Assembly (NCBI RefSeq): GCF_017876625.1
Contig: NZ_JAGIOH010000001.1
Location: 7,275,501-7,339,500, forward strand
Source: Streptomyces syringium
Lineage (GTDB): Bacteria; Actinomycetota; Actinomycetes; Streptomycetales; Streptomycetaceae
Direction: 5' to 3'
Length of the DNA: 64,000 bases
A program made the translations under genes and the position numbers. The notes below the pieces were generated by a model. It made no database searches. It was not told where the DNA came from and saw nothing but the letters and a program-made list of their open reading frames with translations. Shown here one piece after another: positions 1-9,143 of the stretch (within the stretch, counting starts at the first letter, position 1; every line of letters begins with the position of its first letter).

Positions 1-846
1 CAGCTCGGCCGCCGCGCCCGCGTCGCCGTTGGCGCCCAGCCGCAGCACGGCGCAGGCCCAGCAGCCGGTGGTGCCGGATGCCATCAGCGGGCCGACGACC
101 GCGTGGGAGCCGAACATGGAGGCGGGAAGCAGGTACGTGCCCTCGGGAACACCGGCCGTCAGCAGCCGCAGCAGCCGCCGGGGTCCGGCGGGCCCGCCGG
201 TGACCACAACGGCGTCGTACGCCGCGAGGTCCGCCCAGCCGAGGTCGGCGTCGCCGTCACCGAGGACGCCGATCTCCACCGGGCAGCCTTCGGCGGCCAG
301 GGCCGACGCCTCGGCACGGACCTCCTCGAACCGGTTCTCCTCGGTGTCGGCGCCGGGCAGGACGTCGATCGACGCGCAGCCGTTGCGCACGAGAGCGAGA
401 ACGCACCAGCGGGCCACGAGGTCGTCACCGAGCACCGCCACCCGCGTGTCCCGGAACCGCTCGAAGCGCCGGGGTGCGTCGTCGACGTAGTGGTCGACGT
501 AGGCGAGCTGCGCGGCGAAGCGCCGGCCGACCTCGGGGGCGAGGGCCGTCGCCGCCTCGTCGGGGGCGGGGGCGTCGCGGGCGAACTTCCGCTCGTAGAG
601 CGTCATCACCAGACGGGCGACCATGGCCCGCTGCTTCTCCCCGAGACCCCGGCAGATGTCCTCGACGCGGTTCTCGCCGCTGAGGTGCGGGACGACCAGG
701 GTGGCGAAGCGGTAGGCGGAGGGGGAATTGAGGTGGAAACCGCCGTGCGCGTTGTGGAACAGCACCCCGTCGGGGGTCTCGGTGAAGAGCACGTCCCGGC
801 GGATGCGGGGCCGGGTCCGGGCGATCGCCTCATAGGCTTCGGGCAT
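1..846 (-). CDS. RRE/E1-like leader-peptide-binding protein of an azoline (TOMM) pathway, 3' end off-window
   Basis: The first 282 residues are visible from an ATG at 846, preceded by AGAGGTG at good spacing. The frame stays open to base 1, so the C-terminus lies outside. Residues about 15-75 look like the winged-helix RiPP recognition element that grips leader peptides. Residues about 135-240 resemble the ThiF/E1-like fold. A GCWAC segment near residue 265 has the CxxC spacing used for structural zinc in these proteins. In TOMM pathways this protein presents the precursor to a YcaO cyclodehydratase, which would have to lie left of the window. The next gene upstream on the same strand is a SARP regulator, 89 bp away, so the two may be cotranscribed. 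The family call is inference from motif pattern; no YcaO or precursor is visible to confirm it. Confidence 0.6.
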   Translation of the reverse strand, partial: MPEAYEAIARTRPRIRRDVLFTETPDGVLFHNAHGGFHLNSPSAYRFATLVVPHLSGENRVEDICRGLGEKQRAMVARLVMTLYERKFARDAPAPDEAATALAPEVGRRFAAQLAYVDHYVDDAPRRFERFRDTRVAVLGDDLVARWCVLALVRNGCASIDVLPGADTEENRFEEVRAEASALAAEGCPVEIGVLGDGDADLGWADLAAYDAVVVTGGPAGPRRLLRLLTAGVPEGTYLLPASMFGSHAVVGPLMASGTTGCWACAVLRLGANGDAGAAAEL

Positions 847-935
847 GTGGAACACCTCTGTGGTCGGCGGCTACGGGGGGCACTTCGGGGGCAGGCGAGC
901 GGGAAGTCAGGGCCAGTCAGGAGGAGCCGGGAGAC

Positions 936-2804
936 TCAGGGGGAAGCCGCGGCGGTGGCGGCCGGCACCGCTGTTGGGCCGCCGCCGCCCGGCCGGGCGC
1001 GCGCGAACGCCCGGAGCAGCTCGTGCATCTGGTACTCACCGGCCGGCTCCTCCTCCAGCAACCCGGCGTCCACCAGCCGTTCCAGCGTCTCCTCGGCCTC
1101 CTGCGGCGCCACGCCCAGCAGCCGGGCGCCCAGCCGGGCCGTGAACCGCCGGCGGTCGCAGCGGCCGATCGCCAGGAACGCGTCGGCGAGGAGCGGGTCG
1201 AGCCGGTCGAGCGCGGTGGCGAACACCCTCGGCACCGACAGGCGCGGGTCGCCGGCCAGGGACAGCCGGGTGACCGGGTCGTCCCGCAGCCAGGCCGCGC
1301 AGTCCGCGACGCGCAGCCGCGGCCGGGTGAGGAGCCGGGCCGCCATGATGGTGAGGGCCAGCGGGAAGTGCCCGCACCCGGCGGCGAGCAGCCGCAGCGC
1401 GTCCGGCTCGGCCTCGGCCCGCTCGGTGCCCAGGACGGCGGCCAGCAGCCGGCAGGACTCCTCCTCGGTGAGGGTGTCGAGCCGGTGCGCCCAGCCGCCG
1501 TGCGCGGCGACCAGCCCGGCCAGGCCGAGACCGCTGGTGATGATCACCGCACTGCCGGGGCGGGTCGGCAGCAGCGGCCGTACCTGCTCCGCGTCGGTGA
1601 CGTCGTCGAGCACGAGCAGCCGTCCGGCGCCGTGGTCCGGCGCGTCGTCCGCCCGGTGGTGCTCGCGCCGGGCGAGTGCGGACGCGATCTCGCCGGGGGA
1701 GCGGGGGGTGCCGTCGGGGTGGGACATCGGCACCAGGAACCGGCCGCCGGGGAAGGCGTCACGGGTCAGCAGCGCGATGTGCTGGGCGAGCGCGGTCTTG
1801 CCGATGCCGGGCGCGCCCGAGAGCACCACGGTGACGGGCCGGGAGGCACCGGTGGTGAGCCGGGTGACGAGGGAAGCCGTCTCGGCCGTCCGCCCGGTGA
1901 AGTGCGGGACGGGGGCGATCGGTCGCGCCGTCGGGGGTGGTGCTGCGGTCAGGGCGGCTCGTGCCTTCGGCGGCGCCGGCGGGACCTCGGCGGGCGGGAG
2001 GCCCGCTGCCGCGGCGGCAACGGCCGGGCCCTCCAGGGCGCCGCGGTCGTCGGGGACGGGCGGGCCGATGTCGCCGCCCCGCAGAATGGTCATCTCCAGC
2101 CGTTGCAGCGAGGAGCCGGGACTGACGCCGAGTTCCTCCCGCAAATATCCCTTGACCGCACGGTATTCGGCCAGCGCCTCGGCCTGCCGGCCGGACCGGT
2201 ACAGGGCCTCGATGAGCTGTTCCCGGAACCGCTCGCGCGCCGGGTACGCCCGGGCCACGGTCCACAGCTCCGTGATGACCTGCTGGCACCGTCCCAGGGA
2301 CAGTTCGATGTCACGGGCGCGTTCCACCGCCCGCAGCCGTTCCTCCACGAGATGCGGAATCTCGTCCCGGCGCAGCACATCGGAGGGCACATTGGAGAGG
2401 AAGGGGCCCTGCCAGAGGGCGAGTGCCTCCTTGAGCGCCCGGAGTTCCGTATCGGGATCCCCCGCGGCATCGGCGGAATCGAGCAGTTGCCGAAACCTCA
2501 TGAGGTCGAGCGCCGCGGTCCCGATCGATATCCGATATCCGCCGGGGACCGACTCGATCAGCGCGTTGGCTATGCCGTACTTGAGGAAGATGCGCCGCAG
2601 CCGCAGCACGCAATTCTGCAGAGCCGCCTTTGCGGAGGCGGGTTGATCCTCGCCCCAAATCGCGCTCTGGAGGAACTCGGTGGACACCACGGAGTTATGG
2701 CGGAGCAACAGGGTGGCGAGCAGAACCGTCGGCTTCGAGGGCTGCAGCACGACACTGTCACAACCGTCGGTGATGCTCAACGGCCCGAGAACCTGGAATT
2801 GCAT
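936..2804 (-). CDS. Large SARP-family regulator with NB-ARC ATPase domain
   Basis: A 622-aa AfsR-like activator. Residues 1-95 are the OmpR-type winged helix, starting MQFQVLGPL. Residues about 100-245 are the bacterial transcriptional activation domain, ending in the typical YREELGVSPG-like stretch. After a Pro/Ala-rich linker comes an NB-ARC domain with a Walker A GAPGIGKTAL and a Walker B LLVLDDV. I chose the ATG at 2804 because it begins the conserved SARP fold and has GGAGG nine bases upstream; an ORF extending to 2945 only adds non-conserved sequence. The C-terminal half is short, with no TPR array, so it is smaller than AfsR itself. It lies just upstream of the RRE/E1-like gene and divergent from an XRE regulator, and is probably pathway-specific. 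It is also a candidate to act on the SARP-type repeats in front of lanA. Confidence 0.9.
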   Translation of the reverse strand: MQFQVLGPLSITDGCDSVVLQPSKPTVLLATLLLRHNSVVSTEFLQSAIWGEDQPASAKAALQNCVLRLRRIFLKYGIANALIESVPGGYRISIGTAALDLMRFRQLLDSADAAGDPDTELRALKEALALWQGPFLSNVPSDVLRRDEIPHLVEERLRAVERARDIELSLGRCQQVITELWTVARAYPARERFREQLIEALYRSGRQAEALAEYRAVKGYLREELGVSPGSSLQRLEMTILRGGDIGPPVPDDRGALEGPAVAAAAAGLPPAEVPPAPPKARAALTAAPPPTARPIAPVPHFTGRTAETASLVTRLTTGASRPVTVVLSGAPGIGKTALAQHIALLTRDAFPGGRFLVPMSHPDGTPRSPGEIASALARREHHRADDAPDHGAGRLLVLDDVTDAEQVRPLLPTRPGSAVIITSGLGLAGLVAAHGGWAHRLDTLTEEESCRLLAAVLGTERAEAEPDALRLLAAGCGHFPLALTIMAARLLTRPRLRVADCAAWLRDDPVTRLSLAGDPRLSVPRVFATALDRLDPLLADAFLAIGRCDRRRFTARLGARLLGVAPQEAEETLERLVDAGLLEEEPAGEYQMHELLRAFARARPGGGGPTAVPAATAAASP

Positions 2805-3122
2805 TCCGATGTGCCTCCGCGGATCTGTACGGCTTCGTGCTGCGCCCACGGCCACCGCATACCGGCTCGCACCTGCGGACATGTGGCCCAGCGGGAGGTG
2901 GGCGGTGCCCTGTGCCGCCAGAGTGTGCACCAGATCGTCCGCCACTCGCAGTACCGAGAGTGTCAGTGACGGTTCTATGCTCGATTGCTAAAGCAAATAA
3001 GTATTGGCATCAACTAACGCGCCCCTCATCCCCCTTGTCCTTTACTTGCCATATGTTGGCGTGTTCTGGTGTTGATCATGTAGAACCTGATCTGCGACGG
3101 CGAGCGAAGAGGGGCAAGCGGA
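2805..3122. other. Divergent promoter region between SARP and XRE genes
   Basis: No gene seen. The stretch from about 2960 to 3090 is noticeably AT-richer than the flanks, as expected for divergent promoters. A small inverted repeat (GTTCT...AGAAC, 3063-3086) lies about 40 bp before the XRE start and could be its autoregulatory site. I could not assign clear -35/-10 pairs. Confidence 0.4.
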
Positions 3123-3962
3123 ATGACGGAGAGTCAAGGGTGCGTCACGGGATCGCGAGGGTTTTCGCGGCCCGGTGAAGAGCCCATGAGCCGACTGCTC
3201 CGCGCCTGGCGGGCCCGGGTCGACCGTGCTTCCATACCCGAGTTGCGGGGCCCCGGCTACCGGTCGAGAGGGCGGTTGTCGCAGGCGGACGTGGCCCGTC
3301 TGACAGGTGTGAGCGAAGGCTGGTACCGGGCATTGGAAACCGGTTCCCACCGCGATTTCTCCGACGCCTTTCTGTTGCGCGTCGCGGCGGCGCTGCGGCT
3401 GAACGGGACCGAGACGCTCACGCTCTTCCTCGGCGTCCTGGGGCGTCGGCCGCCCACCGATCCGCCGCCCGCGCACACCGCGCTCGACCCGGCCCTGCTC
3501 GCGCTGCTGCGCCACCAGGCGCCGCATCCGGCCTATCTCGCCGACGCCGCCTGGAACATCGTCGCGGCGAACGCGCCCATGGCCGAGTGGTTCCCCTGGG
3601 TCAAGGGGCCCCGCCCCAATCTGATGCGCTGGGGGCTCACCTCGCGGGAGGCCCGTGAGCAGGTGCTCGACTGGGAGGAGAGCTGCGCGCGGGTGTATCT
3701 GGCCACACTGCGCGTCGCGAGCTGTCAGGACCAGGGCAACACCCAGCTCCAGGAGCTGCTGCGGGAGGTCCTGGCCGCCGACGCCGTCTGCCGGCGGATC
3801 TGGGCGGAGGGCTATGAGGTCGCCGAACACCACGACGGCCGCCGCTTCCGGCTGCGCCTGCCGTGCCATCAGGGGGCGGAGGTCCTCGTCACCACCCAGA
3901 TGTTCCTGCCCATGCAGTCACCGGGGCTGCGCTTCGTGGTCGTCACCCCGCTGACTCCCTGA
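3123..3962 (+). CDS. XRE-family regulator with MmyB-like ligand-binding domain
   Basis: A 279-aa protein. A helix-turn-helix occupies roughly residues 50-100, with RLSQADVARLTGVSEGWYRALETG-like recognition helices. It is followed by a domain of about 170 aa resembling the MmyB-type ligand-binding region common in Streptomyces XRE regulators (LxxYLADAAWNIVAANAPM and C-terminal RLPCHQGAEVLVTTQ-like segments). The ATG at 3123 has AGGGG nine bases upstream; an internal ATG at 3186 is the alternative and would still keep the HTH. It is divergent from the SARP gene and precedes the LuxC/LuxE-like operon by 252 bp, so it may regulate either side. The bound ligand is unknown. Confidence 0.8.
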   Translation: MTESQGCVTGSRGFSRPGEEPMSRLLRAWRARVDRASIPELRGPGYRSRGRLSQADVARLTGVSEGWYRALETGSHRDFSDAFLLRVAAALRLNGTETLTLFLGVLGRRPPTDPPPAHTALDPALLALLRHQAPHPAYLADAAWNIVAANAPMAEWFPWVKGPRPNLMRWGLTSREAREQVLDWEESCARVYLATLRVASCQDQGNTQLQELLREVLAADAVCRRIWAEGYEVAEHHDGRRFRLRLPCHQGAEVLVTTQMFLPMQSPGLRFVVVTPLTP

Positions 3963-4214
3963 GGTTCCGGACCGAGGTTCCAGAACGAGGCGCTTCCCAT
4001 TCGTACACCGTTAAATCATTGCCAATTCAGGCCATCTGTGTAAGAAGCGAAGGAAAGTTTGCGGTATCTTCTTCGATGTTCCGGGGACGTGACCGCGCGT
4101 CAGTTCTGACGCCGTTGCGATCCCCGTCGAACACCGTAGGCAGGTGGCGGGCTCTGAGACCCGCCTTGCCGCGCACACTCCTGCCCTTCTCGTCTTCATC
4201 CAGACAAGGCCTTC

Positions 4215-5483
4215 ATGCCCGTCCATCAGCTCTCGGACCTCATACGCCACGCCCGTCACCACTCGCCGTTCTACGCCGAGCTCTACGCCGACCTCCCGCC
4301 GGACGCGGACCGCCTCGCGGACCTTCCCGTCGTGGACCAGAGCGCGTTCTGGCAAGCCAACACCTTGCAGAACAACCGCGTATTGACCGCGCCCCTTGCC
4401 GAAGCGACCGTCTTCAAGACCGGCGGCACCAGTGGTGCGCCGAAGTTCTCCTGCTACACCCGGGACGAGTGGCGGGAGTTCGTCACCGTTTTCGGCCAAG
4501 GTCTGCTCGAGGCGGGGCTGCGCCCCGGCCACCGGGTCGCGGACCTCTTCTACGCCGGGGAGCTGTACGCCAGCTTCCTGTTCATCCTCGACTCGCTCGC
4601 GCACGCCCCGGTCGACAACGTCCGGCTGCCCATCGGCGGCGGCGCCCCGCTGGAGTCGACGATCCCCACCCTCCATGACTTCGCCGCACAGGTGGTGGCC
4701 GGTACCCCGACCACCCTGTGCCGGCTCGCCGAGCACCTGATCTCCATGGGCCGTCAGCTCCCCGACGTGGAGCTGCTGTTCTTCGGCGGCGAGGCGCTCT
4801 TCGACGACCAGCGCCGACTGCTGGCCGCCGCCTTCCCCAACGCCGAGGCCCGCTCGCTCGGCTACGCCAGCGTCGACGCCGGACTGCTCGGCTGCCCCGT
4901 GCCCGGACCGGACGCGCGGCTGCACCGCGCGTTCACCCCGCACTCCGTCGTCGAGATCCTCGACGAGACCACCGGCGAAGTGATCACCGAGCCGTACCGG
5001 CCCGGTCGCGTCGTCGTCACCAGCCTCTTCCGCCGCCTCATGCCGATCATCCGCTACCCCGCGGGCGACCGCGCGGAATGGACGGAGACCGAAGGCCACT
5101 TCCGCATCCTCGGCCGTGCGGAGGAGGGCGTCCGTGTCGGACCCGTCTCGCTGTACTCGCAGGACGCGCAGGCCGCCGTCACCGCCGCCGACACCCGGGG
5201 CCGCGTCATGGGCTCCCAGCTCGTGGTCCGCCGCTGGGACGGCCGCGACGGCCTGATCCTGCGCCTGGCCACCGCACCGGGCGACGACGACCCGGCGGAG
5301 CTGGAGGTCCTCGCCAAGGAGATCATCACCGAGCTGTACACGGCCCGGCCGCTGTACCCCGACAGCGAGCACGCCGGATTCGTGCACCCCCTGACGGTCG
5401 AGTGGGCGCGCCACCGCGACCTCGCCGTCAACTCCCGCTCGGGCAAGCTCGTCCGCGTCATCGACGAGAGGCCGACCGCATGA
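4215..5483 (+). CDS. PaaK-like adenylate-forming enzyme (phenylacetate-CoA ligase family)
   Basis: A 422-aa stand-alone adenylating enzyme. The P-loop reads FKTGGTSGAPKFS (about residues 72-84). Later come the LLFFGGEAL and SLGYASVDAG segments that line the acyl-AMP pocket in this family, and a C-terminal lid ending in SGKLVRVID. Family members activate aryl or small carboxylic acids as acyl-AMP and then load CoA or a carrier; the substrate here cannot be read. It is the first gene of a five-gene operon, and its stop overlaps the start of the MFS gene (ATGA at 5480-5483). It is homologous to the C-terminal half of the last gene in the operon, so the operon holds two PaaK domains. The ATG has AAGG five bases upstream. 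Confidence 0.8.
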   Translation: MPVHQLSDLIRHARHHSPFYAELYADLPPDADRLADLPVVDQSAFWQANTLQNNRVLTAPLAEATVFKTGGTSGAPKFSCYTRDEWREFVTVFGQGLLEAGLRPGHRVADLFYAGELYASFLFILDSLAHAPVDNVRLPIGGGAPLESTIPTLHDFAAQVVAGTPTTLCRLAEHLISMGRQLPDVELLFFGGEALFDDQRRLLAAAFPNAEARSLGYASVDAGLLGCPVPGPDARLHRAFTPHSVVEILDETTGEVITEPYRPGRVVVTSLFRRLMPIIRYPAGDRAEWTETEGHFRILGRAEEGVRVGPVSLYSQDAQAAVTAADTRGRVMGSQLVVRRWDGRDGLILRLATAPGDDDPAELEVLAKEIITELYTARPLYPDSEHAGFVHPLTVEWARHRDLAVNSRSGKLVRVIDERPTA

Positions 5484-6799
5484 GCACCCCGACGACCGGC
5501 ACCGGCCGCACCCGGCCGCTCGTGCTGCGCAACCGCGCGTTCGGCACCGTATGGCTCGGCCAGGTCCTCACCCAGGCCGCGGTGCGGATGTTCCAGGTCG
5601 GCGTGTCCTGGTGGCTCGTCGCCTACGCCGTGTCCAGCGGCCGCGGCCTCGCCTCGGGTCTGTTCATGGCGGTCAGCACCCTGCCCGCCGTGACCCTCGC
5701 CCCCGTGGTCGCCCGGGCCATCGCCCGCTTCGCGCACCGCTCCCTGCTGCGCACGGCGGCCGGCGCCGCCGGTGCCACCGCGGCGGCGCTCGCCCTCTGG
5801 GCCGGCACGAGCAATCTGCCGCTCGCCGCCGCGTACGCCGCGACGCTGGCGCTCGCCACCTGCCAGGCGTTCTTCGACCCCTGTCTGACCACCTCCGTGC
5901 CCGAACTCGTCGACGACGAGGACATCGAGGCCGCGACCGGCTTCGAGCTGTCCACCCAGTCGCTGGCCAGCCTCGGCGGGGCCCTGCTCGGCGCCCTGAT
6001 CGTCGACCGCGCCGGGGTGGCGGGGCTCGCGGTCGGCTGCGCCACCGCCTATCTGTGCGCCGCGGCACTCATCGCGACCGCGCGCTTCCGCACCGCGCCC
6101 GCCGAGGGCGCCGAGGCAGCGGAGGCGACCGGGGAAGGCGCCGAAGCCCGGCGGACGCTCCGACAGGTCCTCGCCGACCTGCCCTTCGTCCGCAAGATCC
6201 TGGTCTGCTTCGCCGCGGCCAATCTCTTCACCACCGCCGTCTTCGTCATCATCCCGCTCTACACCAGGTCGTCCCTCCAGGGCGGCGGCGGCACCGTCGC
6301 CCTGCTCGAGGCCTCCCTCGGCGCGGGCACCCTGATCGGCTCCTTCACCGGCGCCCGGGTACCCGGCCGCCCCACCGTCGTCGGCTCGCTCTGCCTGGGC
6401 ACCATGGCCGTCGCCCTCGCCCTGCCCGGCCTGATCGCCGAACGGCCCGTCATCGCGGGCTGCCTCGCGGTGGCCGGCTGGTGCGTCGGTGTGATCGGTG
6501 TCCGCTTCGTGGCCCTCTTCCAGCGACTGGTCCCCACCTCCGACAAGCCCGCCTTCTTCGCCGTCATGCAGGCCCTGCTGGGTGCGACGTTCCCCGTGGC
6601 CTCGCTGCTGTTCGGCCTGCTCGGAGACCATCTCTCCGCGCAGACGCTGTGCCTGATCCAGGCGGCCGGGCTCGTCCCCGCGGCCTGCGCCCTGGCCCTG
6701 CTGCACGAGAGCGCCACCACGACCGACACCGAGGCCGCGGCGGCGGACGCGCCGGCGTCCGGGAGCCGGCCGATGGCCGACGCGGGAGGAGCGCGATGA
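5480..6799 (+). CDS. MFS transporter (probable exporter)
   Basis: A 439-aa integral membrane protein with about 10-12 hydrophobic helices, starting MSTPTTG at an ATG that overlaps the stop of the PaaK-like gene by four bases. A short charged cytoplasmic loop rich in Ala/Glu (around residues 210-230) separates the two halves, as is usual in MFS proteins. The general layout resembles the macrolide/MefA-type MFS group, but specificity cannot be inferred. Its placement inside a translationally coupled biosynthetic operon suggests export of the operon product. The 3' end again overlaps the next start (ATGA at 6796-6799). Confidence 0.85.
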   Translation: MSTPTTGTGRTRPLVLRNRAFGTVWLGQVLTQAAVRMFQVGVSWWLVAYAVSSGRGLASGLFMAVSTLPAVTLAPVVARAIARFAHRSLLRTAAGAAGATAAALALWAGTSNLPLAAAYAATLALATCQAFFDPCLTTSVPELVDDEDIEAATGFELSTQSLASLGGALLGALIVDRAGVAGLAVGCATAYLCAAALIATARFRTAPAEGAEAAEATGEGAEARRTLRQVLADLPFVRKILVCFAAANLFTTAVFVIIPLYTRSSLQGGGGTVALLEASLGAGTLIGSFTGARVPGRPTVVGSLCLGTMAVALALPGLIAERPVIAGCLAVAGWCVGVIGVRFVALFQRLVPTSDKPAFFAVMQALLGATFPVASLLFGLLGDHLSAQTLCLIQAAGLVPAACALALLHESATTTDTEAAAADAPASGSRPMADAGGAR

Positions 6800-7932
6800 C
6801 CGCCACGATCGACACGGCGACCCCCGCCGACATCGCCGATCTGCGCCAGCTCTACTACGCCGTCTACGGACCGCACTACCCCGTCGCGCTCGGCACCGAC
6901 CCCGCCGAGATGTCCCGCCTCATCGCGGACCCGCACTCCCTCTGGCTGGTCGCCCGCTGCCCGCGGACCGGCGGCCTGGCCGGATCGGCGGCCATCCGCG
7001 GCGAGGCCGGCAGCCGCACCGGCAAGCTCGAGGGCCTCGCCGTCCACCCCGATCACCGGGCGGCCGGACTGGCCGGGACGCTGACCGAGGAGTTGTGCGC
7101 GCGGATGCTGGACACCGGGCGGCTGGACTCGGTGTACGCGACGGTCCGTACCGTCAGCGTCGGCCCGCAGCGCGTCGTCTCCCGCAACGGCTTCCGGCCG
7201 ATGGGCATCCTGCCCAACGCCGTGGACCTCAGCAGCCGTGAAAGCCTCGCACTCTACGCGCGTCACTCCGCCGGGGTACTGGACCGCCGGCTCCCCGTGC
7301 CCGAGGTGCCCGCACCGCTGGCACCCCTGCTGCGCACCGTCGAACGCAGCCTCGGCATCAGCTACGCCAGCACCGAGGCCACCGCCCCGCTCCCCGCGCC
7401 CGCCGGACCGACGGCCACGCCGCTGGAGATGATCGAGGCACCGGCCTTCGTCCGCCGCCGCTTCACCGAGCGCTTCCCCGACGCCGCCCAGTGGTTCTAC
7501 CCGCTGCACACCCCCAATGTGCTGCTGATGCCCGACGACGGCCGCTTCGAGGTGTACGCCTACCTCAACCGCACCGGCGGCTACTGCGCCCTGGTCGCCG
7601 CGCACCCCGGCCCGGCCGACGCGGCCGCGTGGCTGGAGCCCATCACCCGGACCCTCACCCGCGCCGGCGCGGGCTACGTCGAAGCCCTGCTGCCGCTGTC
7701 CCAGCACGGCCTGCTCTCCGCCTGCCTCGCCCAGGGCTTCATCCCGAGCGCCCTCTACCCGGCGATGCGCCCCGAAGGCGACGGCTTCACCGACTACGTC
7801 GTGATGACCCGGACCACCGAGCAGATCGACTTCCGCGGCCTGGCCGTCGACGAGCCGCTCCAGCCCTACCTGGACGCCTACGTGTCGGCCTGGGCGTCGA
7901 CCTACCTGCCCACACTCGAGGTTGCCCCATGA
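6796..7932 (+). CDS. GNAT-family N-acyltransferase, two-domain
   Basis: A 378-aa protein. The N-terminal 160 residues carry the GNAT fold, with the acyl-CoA loop VHPDHRAAGLAGTL (about residues 83-96) and a following RNGF motif. The C-terminal half is a second, degenerate GNAT-like region without a clear acyl-CoA loop (GYVEALLPLSQHGLLSACLAQGF). Start and stop both overlap neighbours (ATGA at 6796 and 7929), so it is made in step with the MFS and LuxE-like proteins. It may transfer an acyl group supplied by the operon's activating enzymes to an amine, but neither donor nor acceptor is identifiable. Confidence 0.75.
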   Translation: MTATIDTATPADIADLRQLYYAVYGPHYPVALGTDPAEMSRLIADPHSLWLVARCPRTGGLAGSAAIRGEAGSRTGKLEGLAVHPDHRAAGLAGTLTEELCARMLDTGRLDSVYATVRTVSVGPQRVVSRNGFRPMGILPNAVDLSSRESLALYARHSAGVLDRRLPVPEVPAPLAPLLRTVERSLGISYASTEATAPLPAPAGPTATPLEMIEAPAFVRRRFTERFPDAAQWFYPLHTPNVLLMPDDGRFEVYAYLNRTGGYCALVAAHPGPADAAAWLEPITRTLTRAGAGYVEALLPLSQHGLLSACLAQGFIPSALYPAMRPEGDGFTDYVVMTRTTEQIDFRGLAVDEPLQPYLDAYVSAWASTYLPTLEVAP

Positions 7933-9143
7933 ATCCGATGAATCCCCACCTCGCTCCCGTCGACGTCCCCGACCCGGCTCTGCTGTCCCGGGTCCAGGAA
8001 CTGTGCGACCTGACCGACCCCTACGCCGTCGGCCCCGCCGAGGACGAGCTGTTCGCCGCGGCCATGGCCGAGATCAACGCCTGGCACAGCGCACGCTCCC
8101 CGTTCTTCCACAGGCTCCACGAGGCCGCCGAGGCCACCGAGGCCACCGAGGCCGCCGAGGACACAGCCCGGTCAGCGGAAGAAACCGCCCCGGCCGGGGA
8201 GTTCACCGCCCCGCTCGTGCACGCGAACTTCTTCAAGCGTCACGAGGTGCTGTCCATTCCCCGGGACGACGTCCATCTGCACCTGACCTCCTCCGGCACC
8301 ACCGGCCAGAAGTCACAGATGTTCTTCGACGAATGGACCATCCGCTCCGCCCAGCGCATGGTCGCCCGCATCTTCGACCGCAACGGCTGGATCACCCCCG
8401 ACCAGGAGGTCAACTACCTCCTCTTCAGCTACCAGCCCGCACCCGACCTGAAGCTGGGCACCTCCTTCACCGACAACTACCTCTGCGACTTCGCGCCCGC
8501 CCGGAACGTCGAGTACGCCCTGCGCAACACCGGCAACGGGCACGAGTTCGACCCCTTCGGAGTCGTCGCCGCGCTGCGCCGCTACGCCGAGGACGACGTC
8601 CCCGTCCGCATCCTGGGCTTCCCCGCGTTCCTCTGGTTCACCCTGGAGCGGATGCGCGCCATGGGACTGCCGCCCCTCACGCTCCCCGAGGGCTCGCTGA
8701 TCCTCTTCGGCGGTGGCTGGAAGGGCCACGCGGACCAGCAGATCGGCAAGGACGAGCTGTACGGGCGCATCACCGAGCAGCTGGGGGTCCCCTCCGAGCG
8801 GATCCGTGACACCTTCGGCTCCGTCGAGCACTGCATTCCCTACATCGAGTGCGACCACCACCGCCTGCACGCTCCCGTCTGGTCCCGGGTGTTCATCCGC
8901 TCCACCCGCACGCTCGAACCGCTGCCGTACGGCGAGGCGGGCTATCTGCACCTCGTCTCGCCGTACATCACCTCCGTACCGGCGCAGAGCGTCGTCATGG
9001 GCGACCTCGCCACGCTGCACCCGGGCGAGGAATGCGGCTGCGAGCTGAACACCCCCTGGTTCACCCTCCACGGCCGTGCCGGAGTGAGCCGCAACAAGAG
9101 CTGTGCGGTGGCCGCCGCCGAACTGATGAAGGGCATGTCGTGA
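7929..9143 (+). CDS. LuxE-like acyl-protein synthetase
   Basis: A 404-aa member of the LuxE acyl-protein synthetase family. The adenylation loop reads HLTSSGTTGQKSQMFF (about residues 118-133). A DTFGSVEHCIPY segment follows, and near the C-terminus is RNKSCAVAA, with a Cys (about residue 391) at the place where LuxE proteins carry the acylated cysteine. In lux systems LuxE activates a fatty acid with ATP, holds it as a thioester and passes it to the reductase LuxC; the next gene is LuxC-like, so the partnership is preserved. An Ala/Glu/Thr insert (residues about 65-85) is encoded by four 9-bp tandem repeats and is probably a loop. No luciferase genes are present. It overlaps both neighbours. 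Confidence 0.8.
   Translation: MNPMNPHLAPVDVPDPALLSRVQELCDLTDPYAVGPAEDELFAAAMAEINAWHSARSPFFHRLHEAAEATEATEAAEDTARSAEETAPAGEFTAPLVHANFFKRHEVLSIPRDDVHLHLTSSGTTGQKSQMFFDEWTIRSAQRMVARIFDRNGWITPDQEVNYLLFSYQPAPDLKLGTSFTDNYLCDFAPARNVEYALRNTGNGHEFDPFGVVAALRRYAEDDVPVRILGFPAFLWFTLERMRAMGLPPLTLPEGSLILFGGGWKGHADQQIGKDELYGRITEQLGVPSERIRDTFGSVEHCIPYIECDHHRLHAPVWSRVFIRSTRTLEPLPYGEAGYLHLVSPYITSVPAQSVVMGDLATLHPGEECGCELNTPWFTLHGRAGVSRNKSCAVAAAELMKGMS
8121..8156 (+). repeat. Four in-frame 9-bp tandem repeats in the LuxE-like gene
   Basis: Units of the form GAGGCCRCC repeat four times and encode Glu-Ala-Ala/Thr triplets. They are in frame with the gene, probably a slippage-prone loop rather than a functional element. 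Confidence 0.8.

Noticed and set aside
103..2969. Long plus-strand frames over the SARP and E1-like genes
   Set aside because: Low-complexity Arg/Gly/Pro-rich translations without motifs; the minus strand has recognisable domains and ribosome sites.
4146..4165. Small GGCGGG/CCCGCC hairpin before the PaaK-like gene
   Set aside because: Only six base pairs and common by chance at this GC content; no clear attenuator structure.
8121..8156. Tandem repeats as a possible CRISPR or minisatellite
   Set aside because: Units are 9 bp, contiguous and in frame; no spacers.
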